A stretch of 64,000 nucleotides of DNA from Bifidobacterium bifidum ATCC 29521 = JCM 1255 = DSM 20456 (GCF_001025135.1 NZ_AP012323.1:1984001-2048000); one strand, 5' to 3'. Shown: positions 45,556 to 56,709, counted from the first letter of the stretch. Notes: generated from the letters alone by a model not told the origin. Numbers and translations: made by a program.

Positions 45556-46535
45556 CAGTGCTTCCTTCCAAGGACGGAATCGGATTTCACGCCCGAACTA
45601 TGACGCCGCGGATCAGAATCTCTTGTGAACAACAGCGGTATGCACAACGCCGCGAGCACGTAGGCCGCCACCACGGACAGAGGAACCGGACGCGGGTCGA
45701 TGACCTGTGACTCGTCTGGAACCTCCGCCGGGATCGCGGCGCGCAGTCCGGACACGAGCAGACGGTGCGTGTTCACCCCGTACGGCGTGCATGTCATCAG
45801 GGTGACACGGTCCTCGTCCTCGACGATCCTGAGTTTCGACACGTCGGACGGTTCGATCACGCTGACGCGGTCGACCTTGTAGCCCAGGGTCTCGCCCATC
45901 ACCTTGATGTAGAAGGAATCGCCCTTCTTGAGCTCGTCGAGCCTGGTGAACATCAATGCCTTGACCAAGCCCCTGTGCCCGGTGATGACCGCGTGCGTGC
46001 CCTTGCCTCCGACGGGCAGGCTGCTGCCATACAGGTGGCCTGCCCCGAGCTCGAGCGTGGATTCGGATGTGCCGTGGTAGATGGGCAGGTCGACCCCAAT
46101 CTTCGGGATGGTGACCGACCCCATGACGCCCCCGCCAGCGTCAAGCATGGAGAGGTATCTCTTGTCGGAGACGGAACCCTTCGTCTGCGTGAACGGGTCC
46201 TTGGCCTCGCCGAGGACGTACTGTCCATGCGAGGCGAGGTCGCGGTTGTACGCGCGCGCCTCCTTCAATTCGTTCTCCGCCCGCGGATACGGCCAGCCCG
46301 CGACCGTTTTCTCCAGACGATCAGACGTGGCGGACTGTTCCCCGGCGGACCGCGACTGCAGCATGACCGGCACGGACACCACCACCAGCCCCGACACGAC
46401 GAGCGCGACGGACACGACGGACAGCAGCCTTCCCCTGAACGACGCCCGGCGGCGCGCGTCGCAAGCCTTCCGGACGTCCTCCAGGCCCAGGACGGCTCCC
46501 CAACCACGGACGATGGTCTTCGACGATGCCGGCAT
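45555..46535 (-). CDS. srtC: Class C (pilus) sortase
   Basis: 326 residues from ATG 46535 (GGAGG about 6 nt upstream). N-terminal and C-terminal membrane helices, catalytic His in VITGHRGL, Cys in TLMTCTPYGVNTHRL and Arg in HRLLVSG. Class C enzymes polymerise pilins and hand them to the housekeeping sortase. Its stop TGA overlaps the tip gene start (TGATG), so the tip gene is translationally coupled. First gene of the pilus operon. Confidence 0.93.
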   Translation of the reverse strand: MPASSKTIVRGWGAVLGLEDVRKACDARRRASFRGRLLSVVSVALVVSGLVVVSVPVMLQSRSAGEQSATSDRLEKTVAGWPYPRAENELKEARAYNRDLASHGQYVLGEAKDPFTQTKGSVSDKRYLSMLDAGGGVMGSVTIPKIGVDLPIYHGTSESTLELGAGHLYGSSLPVGGKGTHAVITGHRGLVKALMFTRLDELKKGDSFYIKVMGETLGYKVDRVSVIEPSDVSKLRIVEDEDRVTLMTCTPYGVNTHRLLVSGLRAAIPAEVPDESQVIDPRPVPLSVVAAYVLAALCIPLLFTRDSDPRRHSSGVKSDSVLGRKH

Positions 46536-46886
46536 GCGCACCTCCCTCCGGACGGATCGGCTTGGTTCCCTCACTGTGGAAGGCAGAATAACGCGGAACG
46601 ACGACGAGGGACGTCTTCCACCCGACGCGCCCCCCTCTCCGCCGTACGAAGCCGGGATTCCTTTGCCGCGGACGGCAGCCATGACATCACCCCCCCGCCC
46701 CTTTGCCCCTTCCTTTCCGACACGCCGCGTTTCTGAAGGACGCCACCCCCATATCGTCTCGGCGGTCCGTCAGGAACGACGGGCGGACGGCCGTTCCCAT
46801 GAATCGTCGGGCCCGCTCCCACGCGCGGAGGCGGTTCCGTGACCGGGGTCCGGCCCCGGCCTGTCTTCCGTCGTGTTCCGACACTC
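46536..46886. other. Upstream region of the pilus operon
   Basis: No gene supported. Contains a short C run (46690-46696) and presumably the operon promoter, which I could not place with confidence. Confidence 0.4.
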
Positions 46887-47393
46887 CTATACGTTGCCAA
46901 ACGTTTGGGCATGCTGCTTCGGGCCGGCGATGGAGCGCATCCATCGGAGCCCGTTCGCCACGAAGGACGTCGGCGAGCGGTCTCCCGTCGCCGCCGACCG
47001 GTACTTGAAAGACACTGGCCGGCACCCGGAAGACACGGAAATGGCGATCCCCTGCGTTCGGAGCCATGAAATCCTTGAAGTAACAATCGTATCTCGAAGA
47101 TTCCGGCTCGCTTCGACTCCCTGATTGTTAATCGTCCGATATCTAATCAGCTCGTCTTCACGAGCTTCAGGAACCACGGAACGCATCAACGCACCAAACG
47201 GCATCTGCAACGCAGAACCAATCGTGGATAGCTTGGTAAAAGACAAGTCCAACGGAGCATCCGCATTTAGCCATTGAGGAAGCTCGGCAAGACCATCTCT
47301 ATGTGCTACAGCCACCGGAGCGTGGCTGGATGTACGGTAATGGACGCCATCGCCACACTCCCCTCTGATATCGCAGATGAAAAAATCCGCCAC
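46887..47393 (-). pseudogene. Possible decayed HTH regulator fragment
   Basis: The middle of this frame reads AELPQWLNADAPLDLSF and TKLSTIGSALQMPFGALMRSV, similar to the second half of an XRE-type helix-turn-helix followed by its specificity helix. The first helices and the tail are not convincing and the start (GTG 47393) has no ribosome site. May be the remains of a mobile element next to the tRNA gene. Confidence 0.3.
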
Positions 47394-47536
47394 ATGTAAG
47401 AGCAGCAGTCACGGCTTCAGGCGGGTATTGGTAATTTTCATGATATCCGAATGTTGGATTTCAACACGAGCAATGAATCGACGGAAGGAAGCACCTCCCA
47501 TCAGGCCCCTACTAGGGTCGAAAGTCAATGGCAAGC

Positions 47537-47572
47537 AAAAAGTCCCCGGAAACGCCGATTTCCAAGGACTTA
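47537..47572 (-). terminator. Terminator after tRNA-Lys
   Basis: AAGTCC/GGACTT and GGAAA/TTTCC stems flank a short loop, and the minus strand continues with TTTTTGC. It begins a few bases after the tRNA 3' end. Confidence 0.75.
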
Positions 47573-47576
47573 ACCG

Positions 47577-47649
47577 TGCCCCCTGTGGGATTCGAACCCA
47601 CAACCCACGACTTAAAAGGACGCTGCTCTAACCGTTGAGCTAAAGGGGC
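47577..47649 (-). tRNA. tRNA-Lys (anticodon TTT)
   Basis: A 73-nt cloverleaf: acceptor GCCCCTT / AGGGGGC, D-arm GCTC...GAGC, anticodon loop CTTTTAA (TTT), T-arm GTGGG-TTCGAAT-CCCAC and discriminator A. One T-T mismatch in the anticodon stem. CCA is not encoded. Confidence 0.93.
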
Positions 47650-47732
47650 AACATTACCAAGATACACGCGAACACCGGACAATGTCCAGTACGGCGTTGC
47701 GCGCAGGCGGCATCTTGCGCGCGCTGACTGAC

Positions 47733-47780
47733 GACCACCCCCAGTCGCTACGCGACAGCCCCCGCCAGCGGGGGGGGGGC
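47733..47780. repeat. Dispersed repeat copy with a 10-G run
   Basis: Same plan as the element at 24834: ACCACCCCCAGTC-GCTACGC-GACAGC then CCCGCCAGCGGG, ending in ten G (47770-47779). A degenerate further copy lies at 47890-47931. The gap between tRNA-Lys and the HAD gene (47650-47962) holds nothing else I can name. Confidence 0.6.
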
Positions 47781-47962
47781 AAAAGATGGCACAGTCCCTA
47801 CGCGGCAGCCCTCCGGGCCCTGCAACTACGGATGTGCTACGCACGACCATTCTGCTGCTCGCCTGTCAGCTCGACTTCGCCTACAAACAGCTCCGCTGTT
47901 TGCTTAACGGCTCAGCCCGCCAGCGGGGGGGCAAGACAGCAGTCGCCCCGCGACGCGCTGAA

Positions 47963-48805
47963 TCAGATCAGGCCTAGGGTGACGAAGGCGTTGGCGATAC
48001 CGTCGTCGTGGATGTCGGTGGTGGTCATGTCGCAGAAACACTCGATGCCATGAGTGGCGTTGCCCATCGCCACGGATGTGCCCGCGGCCTTGAGCATCGC
48101 GGTGTCGTTGTCGCTGTCGCCAATCGCGATTGTGTCGGCGATGCTGTAGCCGAGGTCCTTCGCCACATCGCACAGGGCCGTGCCCTTGTCGACGCCGTTG
48201 ATGAGCAACTCGCCGTTGTTGGGCGAAATATCATCGTACGAGCCGTGAACCAGCGTGAACCACTCCCCCAAATCACGCGATACGTCATCAAAACTCACAT
48301 CGGGATCCGCTCCGGAGAAATACGAGCCCTTGCTCGCATGGATGACATGCCCCAGCGTGGAACCGTCCGGCACCGCGATGTCGTCGATCAGATGCCAGTA
48401 CCGCGCGAACTGACCGTTCTTCCACACGGCCGACCCCTTGGGTTCAAGATGCCGCGCATACCCGCACGAGATGTACATGCCGTCCGCGCCCTGCCACTGG
48501 TAGTTCTCGATGCCGTGCCGTTCGAAATACGCGGTTGCGGCGTCGATCGCCTCGGGCGCGATGTCATGCCGGAACAGCACCCGCCCGTTGACGTCCGCCT
48601 GCGCTCCGGCCACCGAGATCACGCCGTCGAATCCGAGATCGAGAATGCCGCGTTCGATCTTCGGCATCGAGCGTCCGGTGCAGATGAACAGCTTGTGGCC
48701 GCGCGACCGGGCCGCCTTGCATGCCTCCTGCGCGGAGATCGGCACTTCATGCCGTTCGTCGGCCAATGTGCCATCGATATCGAGAAACACCAGTTTGCTG
48801 GACAT
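47963..48805 (-). CDS. HAD superfamily phosphatase, Cof-type (HAD-IIB)
   Basis: 280 residues. Motif I VFLDIDGTLADE (nucleophile Asp), motif II FICTGRS, motif III Lys in the NGVDKGTALC part, motif IV AIGDSDNDTAML, all intact, with the large C2-type cap between. Such enzymes dephosphorylate sugar phosphates and similar metabolites. It stands alone after dispersed repeats; the ribosome site is GGGAAGGG. Substrate unknown. Confidence 0.9.
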   Translation of the reverse strand: MSSKLVFLDIDGTLADERHEVPISAQEACKAARSRGHKLFICTGRSMPKIERGILDLGFDGVISVAGAQADVNGRVLFRHDIAPEAIDAATAYFERHGIENYQWQGADGMYISCGYARHLEPKGSAVWKNGQFARYWHLIDDIAVPDGSTLGHVIHASKGSYFSGADPDVSFDDVSRDLGEWFTLVHGSYDDISPNNGELLINGVDKGTALCDVAKDLGYSIADTIAIGDSDNDTAMLKAAGTSVAMGNATHGIECFCDMTTTDIHDDGIANAFVTLGLI

Positions 48806-48932
48806 TGCCACCCTTCCCGCGCCTTCTCCAGGCGCTTCCGGTGCACCAGTGTAGGACTTCGGGCGGTCTTGCACTCCGCCCGGCCCGGCACGGCCCGGCT
48901 CGGCACAGCCCCGCCCGCGCACGGCCCACGAC

Positions 48933-50219
48933 CTACATGCGCCCTGCCCTGGACGGGTCGATGGACATGGTCTGGAATCGGTTCGCCATGAAATCGTTGC
49001 CGAAATGGTCGGCGAAGAACTGCGTGATCGGCGAATCCAGCGCATGCCCCGCCATGCGCCCGTACCAGCAGTCGAACGCCATCAATGTCATCATGCCGTC
49101 GATGAACAGCAGCACGAACACCACGGCGGTCAGCGAATACCGTACCTTCCACGGAATCAGGTTGATGAACTTCAGCAGGTACGGCAGCACGAACTTGATC
49201 CAGGCAAGTCCCATAATCCCCCAGAACACCATGTACTTGCCGGAGGTGCGACCGCCTATCGACAGCCATTCGCCCGTGTAATCCCAGGCCTTGATACCGA
49301 ACGCGACCTCCATGAACCAGCTGGAGCAGTACTCGAACACGCCGCCGATCAGAGCGCTGGAGAAGAAGATCAGCACCCAGTTCGAGCGCCACAGCCGGTT
49401 GAGCAGAATCGTCATGAATCCGGCGCCGAACCCGTAGATCGGCGAGAACGGCCCCCACAGCATGCCAGCGCGATCCTGATATTCGCCGTAGTAATACCAG
49501 TGATATATCGTCTCGACCACCAGCCCGATCATGCAGCCGATGACGAAAATCCAGAACAGGTTGAAGAAATCCAGCGAGATATAGCCCTTGCCGCTCATGT
49601 CGCGGCCAACCATGCCCTTGGCGAGCGCCGCCTCGTATTCGTCGCGCTCATCCATGCGCCTGAGCGCGCGCTGCAGCCGCCGTTCCTCCAGCAGAGTCGG
49701 GTCAAGGGTTATGGCGAGCGCGACCAGTATGGTCATCTGGATGGACGGCACGAGCAGATTCGCGCCCAACCCGTCCAATGCGAGCGACAGCAGTCCCTCG
49801 GCGAACGTCACCATCATGACGATATACGACCACCAGGCGGAATACCGCCGTCGGTTGCGGATCAGCAGCACGCCCAGCACGGTCAGGCATGCCGCGTTGG
49901 CGCTGGAGACCACCGTCTGGGCGCATGTGAGGATGAATGTCAGGTTCAGCACGTCGACGGTCACACGGCCGTCGAGAATCTCATGCACCGAATATCCCGC
50001 CATCAGCACGATGACGGGGAGAGTGATGACGCCCTGCAGCAGCACGAGCACGCCGTAGACGCGGGCGATCAGCGGCAGCCGCCTGTCCGCGGCATCCTTG
50101 CCGGAGTGGCTTTTCGCTTCTTGTTCGACGTCGGCGAGTACCGCCTGGTTGGCGAGTGCGTCGACGTCCGCGGCGAGCTCCTGCCCGTCGCGACGCTGAC
50201 TGGTCGTGTCAGAGGCCAT
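48933..50219 (-). CDS. Multi-pass membrane protein with an ABC-transporter type IV (CmpB-like) domain
   Basis: 428 residues with about 10 membrane helices in two groups. The first half (residues 45-180) has four to five helices and an Arg/Glu-rich linker (LLEERRLQRALRRMDERDEYE). The second half matches the putative ABC-type IV permease family, with FNLFWIFVIGCMIGLVVETIYHW, WGPFSPIYGFGAG and FMEVAFGIKAWDYTGEW. Function not established in that family. The stop of the neighbouring small membrane gene lies 3 nt upstream of its start, so they are co-transcribed. Confidence 0.75.
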   Translation of the reverse strand: MASDTTSQRRDGQELAADVDALANQAVLADVEQEAKSHSGKDAADRRLPLIARVYGVLVLLQGVITLPVIVLMAGYSVHEILDGRVTVDVLNLTFILTCAQTVVSSANAACLTVLGVLLIRNRRRYSAWWSYIVMMVTFAEGLLSLALDGLGANLLVPSIQMTILVALAITLDPTLLEERRLQRALRRMDERDEYEAALAKGMVGRDMSGKGYISLDFFNLFWIFVIGCMIGLVVETIYHWYYYGEYQDRAGMLWGPFSPIYGFGAGFMTILLNRLWRSNWVLIFFSSALIGGVFEYCSSWFMEVAFGIKAWDYTGEWLSIGGRTSGKYMVFWGIMGLAWIKFVLPYLLKFINLIPWKVRYSLTAVVFVLLFIDGMMTLMAFDCWYGRMAGHALDSPITQFFADHFGNDFMANRFQTMSIDPSRAGRM

Positions 50220-50222
50220 GTA

Positions 50223-50717
50223 TCAGCGCTTCGACGAGCGTTTGCCGGCGTTCGCGGCGTTGACGGCACGCAGCAGCTGCCAATCGCGTGTCATGTACAT
50301 GCCGAAGGCCACGCCGAACGCGATCAGCCCCACCATGTCAGCGGTGAACAGTGAGAAGACCATCACGAAGATCATCCAGCCGACCGTCCATTTGAACCGC
50401 GGACCGGGCTGCATGTGCTTCACGGCCATATATATGGTCACCGCGGCGACTCCCGCCGTCACGATGGCGTACAGGATGATGAGCGCCGTGTTGCTGCTGT
50501 TGCGGCTCAGCGCGGTCACGGCCTGAGCCGACGTCCGGGCGGCCTCGGACGTACTGGAAATCACGCCGAAGTACGACAGCGCGAAGAAGATGGCCATGCC
50601 GACCGAATACACGGCACCGGCGCACATGATCACACGTTCCGGCGTTCGTTTGGAGAATGGCGAGCGCGCATTGGCTTTTTCACGCTCGCGCAGATAGTTG
50701 TTCTGCTTGGATGTCAT
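50223..50717 (-). CDS. Small membrane protein of unknown function
   Basis: 164 residues from MTSKQNNYLRERE (ATG 50717, GGAGG upstream). Four membrane helices after a basic N-terminus; ends in AGKRSSKR. I do not recognise the family. Precedes the type IV membrane protein gene by 3 nt, so the two probably act together. Confidence 0.75.
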   Translation of the reverse strand: MTSKQNNYLREREKANARSPFSKRTPERVIMCAGAVYSVGMAIFFALSYFGVISSTSEAARTSAQAVTALSRNSSNTALIILYAIVTAGVAAVTIYMAVKHMQPGPRFKWTVGWMIFVMVFSLFTADMVGLIAFGVAFGMYMTRDWQLLRAVNAANAGKRSSKR

Positions 50718-50823
50718 AACGGCGATACCTCCGACGTCGGTGTACGAATCATGTTCCATCGTAATACAGTCAGATGGATTACGCTCCTTGCCGGAAAGCC
50801 GTGCCGTGCGCGGGCTGGGGCTG

Positions 50824-51119
50824 CTACACCACGCCCAGCCGCTCGAAGGCGTGCGCGAGGCCGCTCGCGTCCACCGCATCGGCGACCCAATCGGCGGCGT
50901 CTTTGGCGCACTGCTCCCCGTTGCCCATCGCGATGCCGATGCCGGCCACCTCGTTCATGGTCAGGTCATTGTCGCTGTCGCCGATCGCCACCGTGTCGGC
51001 GAGCGGCACGCCCATGGTGGCCGCAGCGAAACGCAGTCCCCCGCCCTTGCTGCCAGGCACCAGGTCGCCGAGCGTAACGCCATCCCGCCGCGTCTGCTCG
51101 CGCGCGGCGGGATTCGGGT
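50824..51119 (-). pseudogene. Truncated HAD-IIB phosphatase remnant
   Basis: Only the C-terminal third remains: DGVTLGDLVPGSKGGGLRFA (motif III Lys), VAIGDSDNDLTM (motif IV) and the closing AHAFERLGVV. The motif I nucleophile and cap are lost. The remnant begins right at the stop codon of the 6-phospho-beta-glucosidase gene. Confidence 0.75.
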
Positions 51120-52944
<1,825 letters not shown>

Positions 52945-53079
52945 TGGACTGTCCTTTCGTCGGTGTTCGCCGCGCCGGTCACCGGCTCGCGGCGGACGGT
53001 CATTCGTGGGGTTGGGTGGTGGGGAATGAGGGAGGGAATGCCCGGCACCGTCGTATCGGGCGACGCCGGGAGAGGGAGA

Positions 53080-53379
53080 TCACTTACCGGCGAGCTCGAT
53101 CGCGTGGTTGAGCACGTTCTCGCCGCGCACCAGGCCGTAGTCCTGCGGGTTGATGGACTCGACCGGGATGTTCGGGAACAGGCCCTTGACACGGTTCAGT
53201 TCGAAGCGCACCTGCGGTCCGAGCAGGATGACGGCCGCGTCGGGAGCCTTCTCCTCGATCTCGGAGATCGGGTAGGCGTCAATCTGCACGTCGACACCGT
53301 TCTTGGCGGCGGCTTCGCGCATCTTCTTGACGAGCATGGAGGTGGACATTCCCTGGTTGCAGCAAAGGACGATATGCAT
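53080..53379 (-). CDS. PTS lactose/cellobiose-specific IIB component
   Basis: 99 residues. Phosphorylated Cys in IVLCCNQGMSTSMLVKKM, the P-loop style CxxxGMSTS of the cellobiose IIB family, ending at NHAIELAGK. Transfers phosphate to the sugar in the IIC channel. Second gene of the PTS operon, 130 nt after IIC. Confidence 0.93.
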   Translation of the reverse strand: MHIVLCCNQGMSTSMLVKKMREAAAKNGVDVQIDAYPISEIEEKAPDAAVILLGPQVRFELNRVKGLFPNIPVESINPQDYGLVRGENVLNHAIELAGK

Positions 53380-53509
53380 GATGGTTTCCTTTCGTGGGGT
53401 GCGGCCTTGCGGCCACGCTGTTGACTTGTTGGCTTGTTGAGGGGGTTGGGTTGAAGTTGTGTCGTGCGGACCGGTCGCCGGCCGCAGTGGCCGTCCGGCG
53501 GCCTGACGG

Positions 53510-54850
53510 TTACTCGGCCGCGGCGTCCTGCTCCTGCTTGAGGCAGATCTTGTCCTGCATCTTGACGAACGGGAACCAGATGGCGATGGAGGCCGCGAAG
53601 ATCAGCACCTGGATCACCACGCCCTGCCATCCGCCGAGCAGGAAGCCGGAGATGATCGGCGGCGTGGTCCACGGCACCTGCATGGCGCCGAAGGCGGGCA
53701 GGAAGCCGATGACCATGGCACCGTAGGTGAGGATCACGGCGACCAGCGGGGCGCAAATGAACGGGATGAGCATGATCGGGTTGTAGACGATCGGCAGGCC
53801 GAAGATCATGGGCTCGTTCACGTTGAAGATGCCGGGGACGAGCGACAGCTTGGACAGCTCGCGCACCTGGGCGGACTTGGCGACCAGCAGCGCCGCGACG
53901 ATGAAGCCGAGGGTCAGGCCGACGCCGCCGAACTTGCAGAAGCAGTCGATGAGCTGCGGCACCAGATAGTGGCCGCCGTTGGCCTGCGTGGCCTTGATGC
54001 CCTGGTCCATGAGGTTCTGGTTGACCAGCGAGTTGGCGGTGAGCACCGGGTAGATGATGCCGGAGACGATGTTCGGACCGTGCAGACCGCACCAGAACAG
54101 CAGCGACATGAGCAGCACGATGATGATGGCACCGGCCCAGTTGTCGGTCAGGCCCTGCATCGGGGTCTGGATGATCTTGAAGATGAGCTCGGTCAGCGAA
54201 ACGCCGCCGAAGACCTGGCACACCTGGTAGATGATCGCGGAGTAGCACATGATGAAGAAGCCGGGGATCATCGCGGAGAAGGCGTTCGATACGCCTTCGG
54301 GCACGGCGTCGGGCATCTTGATGCGCAGGTTCTTCTTGATGCAGGTGGTGTAGACCCACGAGCCGATCAGGCCCATGATGATGGCGGAGATGATGCCGTT
54401 GCCGCCCATCCACGTGTTCGGCAGGACGTTGGAGATGGTGGCGGTGTCGCCGCCCAGCGCCTTGATGGTGTCGCTGGTGACCGTCAGCGTGGAGGGCGAG
54501 ACGATGAGGAACGAGACCAGCGTCAGGATGCCGCAGGAGATGCCGTCCATCTTCTCGTTGCGGGCGTAGGAGTAGCCGATGCCGACGGCGATGACCATCG
54601 CGAGCACGTTGAACGTGGAGTTGTTGATCTGGTTGAGACCCAGATTCCAATCGCTGCCGAAGATCCGGGCCATGAAATCGGTGTAGCCGGTGATCGGCAG
54701 GTTTGCGATCAGCAGGAAGATCGAGCCGACGAGCGTGATCGGCATGGACAGCACGAAGCCGTCCTTGAGCGCGGTGATGGCTTTGGTGCTCGCGAATTTC
54801 ACGAACACGTCAAGCGTCTTCTGCGCGACGTTGGTGAACCTTTCCTTCAT
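53510..54850 (-). CDS. PTS lactose/cellobiose-specific IIC component
   Basis: 446 residues from MKERFTN (ATG 54850, GGAAGG upstream). About ten membrane helices; family stretches SMPITLVGSIFLLIANLP, LGFIVAALLV, NVNEPMIFGLPIVYNP (sugar-binding) and VPWTTPPIISGFLLGGW. First gene of the PTS-GH1 unit. Upstream lies a GntR-type operator pair. Substrate is probably a beta-linked glucose disaccharide, given the phospho-beta-glucosidase. Confidence 0.94.
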   Translation of the reverse strand: MKERFTNVAQKTLDVFVKFASTKAITALKDGFVLSMPITLVGSIFLLIANLPITGYTDFMARIFGSDWNLGLNQINNSTFNVLAMVIAVGIGYSYARNEKMDGISCGILTLVSFLIVSPSTLTVTSDTIKALGGDTATISNVLPNTWMGGNGIISAIIMGLIGSWVYTTCIKKNLRIKMPDAVPEGVSNAFSAMIPGFFIMCYSAIIYQVCQVFGGVSLTELIFKIIQTPMQGLTDNWAGAIIIVLLMSLLFWCGLHGPNIVSGIIYPVLTANSLVNQNLMDQGIKATQANGGHYLVPQLIDCFCKFGGVGLTLGFIVAALLVAKSAQVRELSKLSLVPGIFNVNEPMIFGLPIVYNPIMLIPFICAPLVAVILTYGAMVIGFLPAFGAMQVPWTTPPIISGFLLGGWQGVVIQVLIFAASIAIWFPFVKMQDKICLKQEQDAAAE

Positions 54851-54932
54851 CACAGGAGTCCTTCCTTGGACATCTGCGGACTTCGTAGTCCGCATCTTCT
54901 GTTGTACTTCCAGCACGGCTTTTCAGCCTTCA

Positions 54933-54965
54933 GTTATTCGATATACTTTTTGTTGTTCGAATAAC
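54933..54965. promoter_or_regulatory. Operator before the PTS operon (GntR-type, split)
   Basis: GTTATTCGA and TCGAATAAC face each other across 15 bases, 83 bp before the IIC start. The half sites equal those of the full palindrome near the gntR-type gene. Confidence 0.6.
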
Positions 54966-55096
54966 TTGTGCTTTTAGTATACGGATTATGGGAATCCTGT
55001 CAAATATGGTCACATCGCTGTTATTACACCGATTATCGGCATAATTCAGCCATTGTCAGCGCTCACTGGTCAAGATTGCGACACGCCGGTGGTCAA

Positions 55097-55114
55097 AATT
55101 TATTCGAATAAATT
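55097..55114. promoter_or_regulatory. Operator-like palindrome after the ruined HAD gene
   Basis: A perfect 18-bp palindrome, AATTTATTCGAATAAATT. It contains the same TTATTCGAATAA core as the two other sites in this locus. Confidence 0.6.
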
Positions 55115-55135
55115 AATCGTTTTTACTTCGACGGC

Positions 55136-55760
55136 TCACATCAGGCCGAGCCGTTCGAAAGCGCGGGCGAGCCCGTCCTCCTCCACATCGCCGGCGACGA
55201 TGCCGGCCATCGCCTTGATGTCCTCCGACCCGTTGCCCATCGCCACGCCGACCGCGCAGTACTCCAGCATCGGGATGTCGACGGCCGCGTCGCCGAACGC
55301 GACGGTGTCCTGCCGATTCGCGCCGAGATGCGCGAGCAGCCGGTCAATCGCATGGGCCTTGGTGATGCCCTTGACTCCGAGATCGCCGAACAGCGCCGTC
55401 GCTCCCCTACCGCCCCACGTGCCCGATTCGAGGTCGGGGAAACGCCCGCGGGTGTCGAGGAAGTCCCGGTACGAGCCGAGCACGTAGCTGATCTTGTTCA
55501 CGTCGTGCCGGTACAGCTCACCGTCGAAGATCATGTCGGGGAACGCCTCGCGCACGGTCAGGCGATTGACGTTCTCCTTGCCCTTGCGGGCGGAATACTC
55601 GCGGATGGCGTCGAGCGCGCCCTCCTCGAAGCCCTCGGGCCGTTGTTGCTTTCCAGATAGAATTCAAGGCCGCGCGGATGACCCTCACGGCCGAGTCCGG
55701 CAGGTTGTTGTCGTAGTCGACCAGTGTGCCGTCCACGTCCAACAGGATGATCTTGGACAT
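55136..55760 (-). pseudogene. Ruined HAD-IIB phosphatase
   Basis: Starts well (MSKIILLDVDGTLVDYDNNLPDSAVRVIRAA, motif I intact). The cap region is then deleted, joining to FYLESNNGP, and a frameshift near 55640 follows. The rest (EGALDAIREYSARKG onward, with motif IV-like VAFGDAAVDIPML) is in another frame. The gene has lost motif II and most of the cap. Confidence 0.8.
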
Positions 55761-55828
55761 CGTCGTCCGCCTTTCGTCGATGGTCGTGGCGGCCATGCGG
55801 CCTTACGAGCGGAGCCGGCTGCCGTGCG

Positions 55829-56536
55829 TCAGCGCATCGAGGTCATCGTGAAGAACCTCGCGTTGACGTAATGGTATGCGATGAACGAGGAGTTGAACAG
55901 ACGGCCGTTGGTCAGGAACGAGTCATCCTCCAGGTACAGCGCGGGATCACCCTCGTTCAGACCAAGCACCCGGGCCGCGTCCGCCTCCAGCTTGCCCGCG
56001 TACAGCACCTTGTCGACGAAGCCGAAATTCAGACCGAGGTCGTTGCGCGCGTACCCGAACAGCGACCCCTCGGCGATCTGCTCATTGATGAACGGCACGA
56101 ATTCCTTGAGATACCACGCCGTCTCATATGCCAGCGGATTGCCGTCGACCTGCCGCAGACGCACGACACGCCACACCTGATCACCCTCGGCGCAGTGCAT
56201 GCGCTTGGCCAGCACGGAGTCGGCCTGCAGCAGCGACAACTCCTGCACCACGGACGTCACCTTGCGATGCGGGTACTCCGCGGAAATGCCGCGCGTGGTG
56301 CCGATCGACAGGTAATCGCCCTCACGGTCCTCGCGCACGAACACGCCGCTGCCCCGCACCGGGAACACGTCGCCGGCCTCGGCGAGCACCGCGATGGCAT
56401 TGCGCACGCGGTACCTCGTGGTCTGGTACTCCTCTATCAGCTGGTCCTCGGTGGGCAGCTTCCCGGTCTGCCGGAACTCACCGGCATCGATACGGCCTCT
56501 GAGAGTCGTGGCCAATTCGCGGTAATCCTGAGCCAT
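55829..56536 (-). CDS. GntR family regulator with UTRA domain
   Basis: 235 residues. The start is placed at the second ATG of the ATGATG pair because AGGAGG directly abuts the first. N-terminal winged helix RGRIDAGEFRQTGKLPTEDQLIEEYQTTRYRVRNAIAVLAEAGDVFPVRGSGVFV, then the UTRA ligand domain (ADSVLAKRMHCAEGDQVWRVVRLRQVDGNPLAYETAWYL). Likely senses a phosphorylated sugar and controls the PTS operon through TTATTCGAATAA-type palindromes, one of which lies just upstream. Confidence 0.9.
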   Translation of the reverse strand: MAQDYRELATTLRGRIDAGEFRQTGKLPTEDQLIEEYQTTRYRVRNAIAVLAEAGDVFPVRGSGVFVREDREGDYLSIGTTRGISAEYPHRKVTSVVQELSLLQADSVLAKRMHCAEGDQVWRVVRLRQVDGNPLAYETAWYLKEFVPFINEQIAEGSLFGYARNDLGLNFGFVDKVLYAGKLEADAARVLGLNEGDPALYLEDDSFLTNGRLFNSSFIAYHYVNARFFTMTSMR

Positions 56537-56634
56537 CATTCCTCCTACCGTCTGATTCCGCCCGATGCAGCGGCCCCCATCACCGCCAGAGACACCGCAT
56601 CCCATGACATCATGATTTTATCGCACAACACACG

Positions 56635-56648
56635 GTTATTCGAATAAC
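56635..56648. promoter_or_regulatory. Operator upstream of the GntR/UTRA gene
   Basis: A perfect 14-bp palindrome GTTATTCGAATAAC, 98 bp before the regulator start. Right after it, CATGTAC-AATC-GTACATG (56651-56668) forms a second palindrome of unknown meaning. Confidence 0.65.
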
Positions 56649-56709
56649 AACATGTACAATCGTACATGATAATCGTAATATCGTGCGCCTCGGCACCCTT
56701 TATACGACA

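Noticed and set aside
47377..47631. An 84-codon plus-strand frame next to the HTH debris
   Set aside because: Its C-terminus is just the tRNA-Lys gene read backwards.
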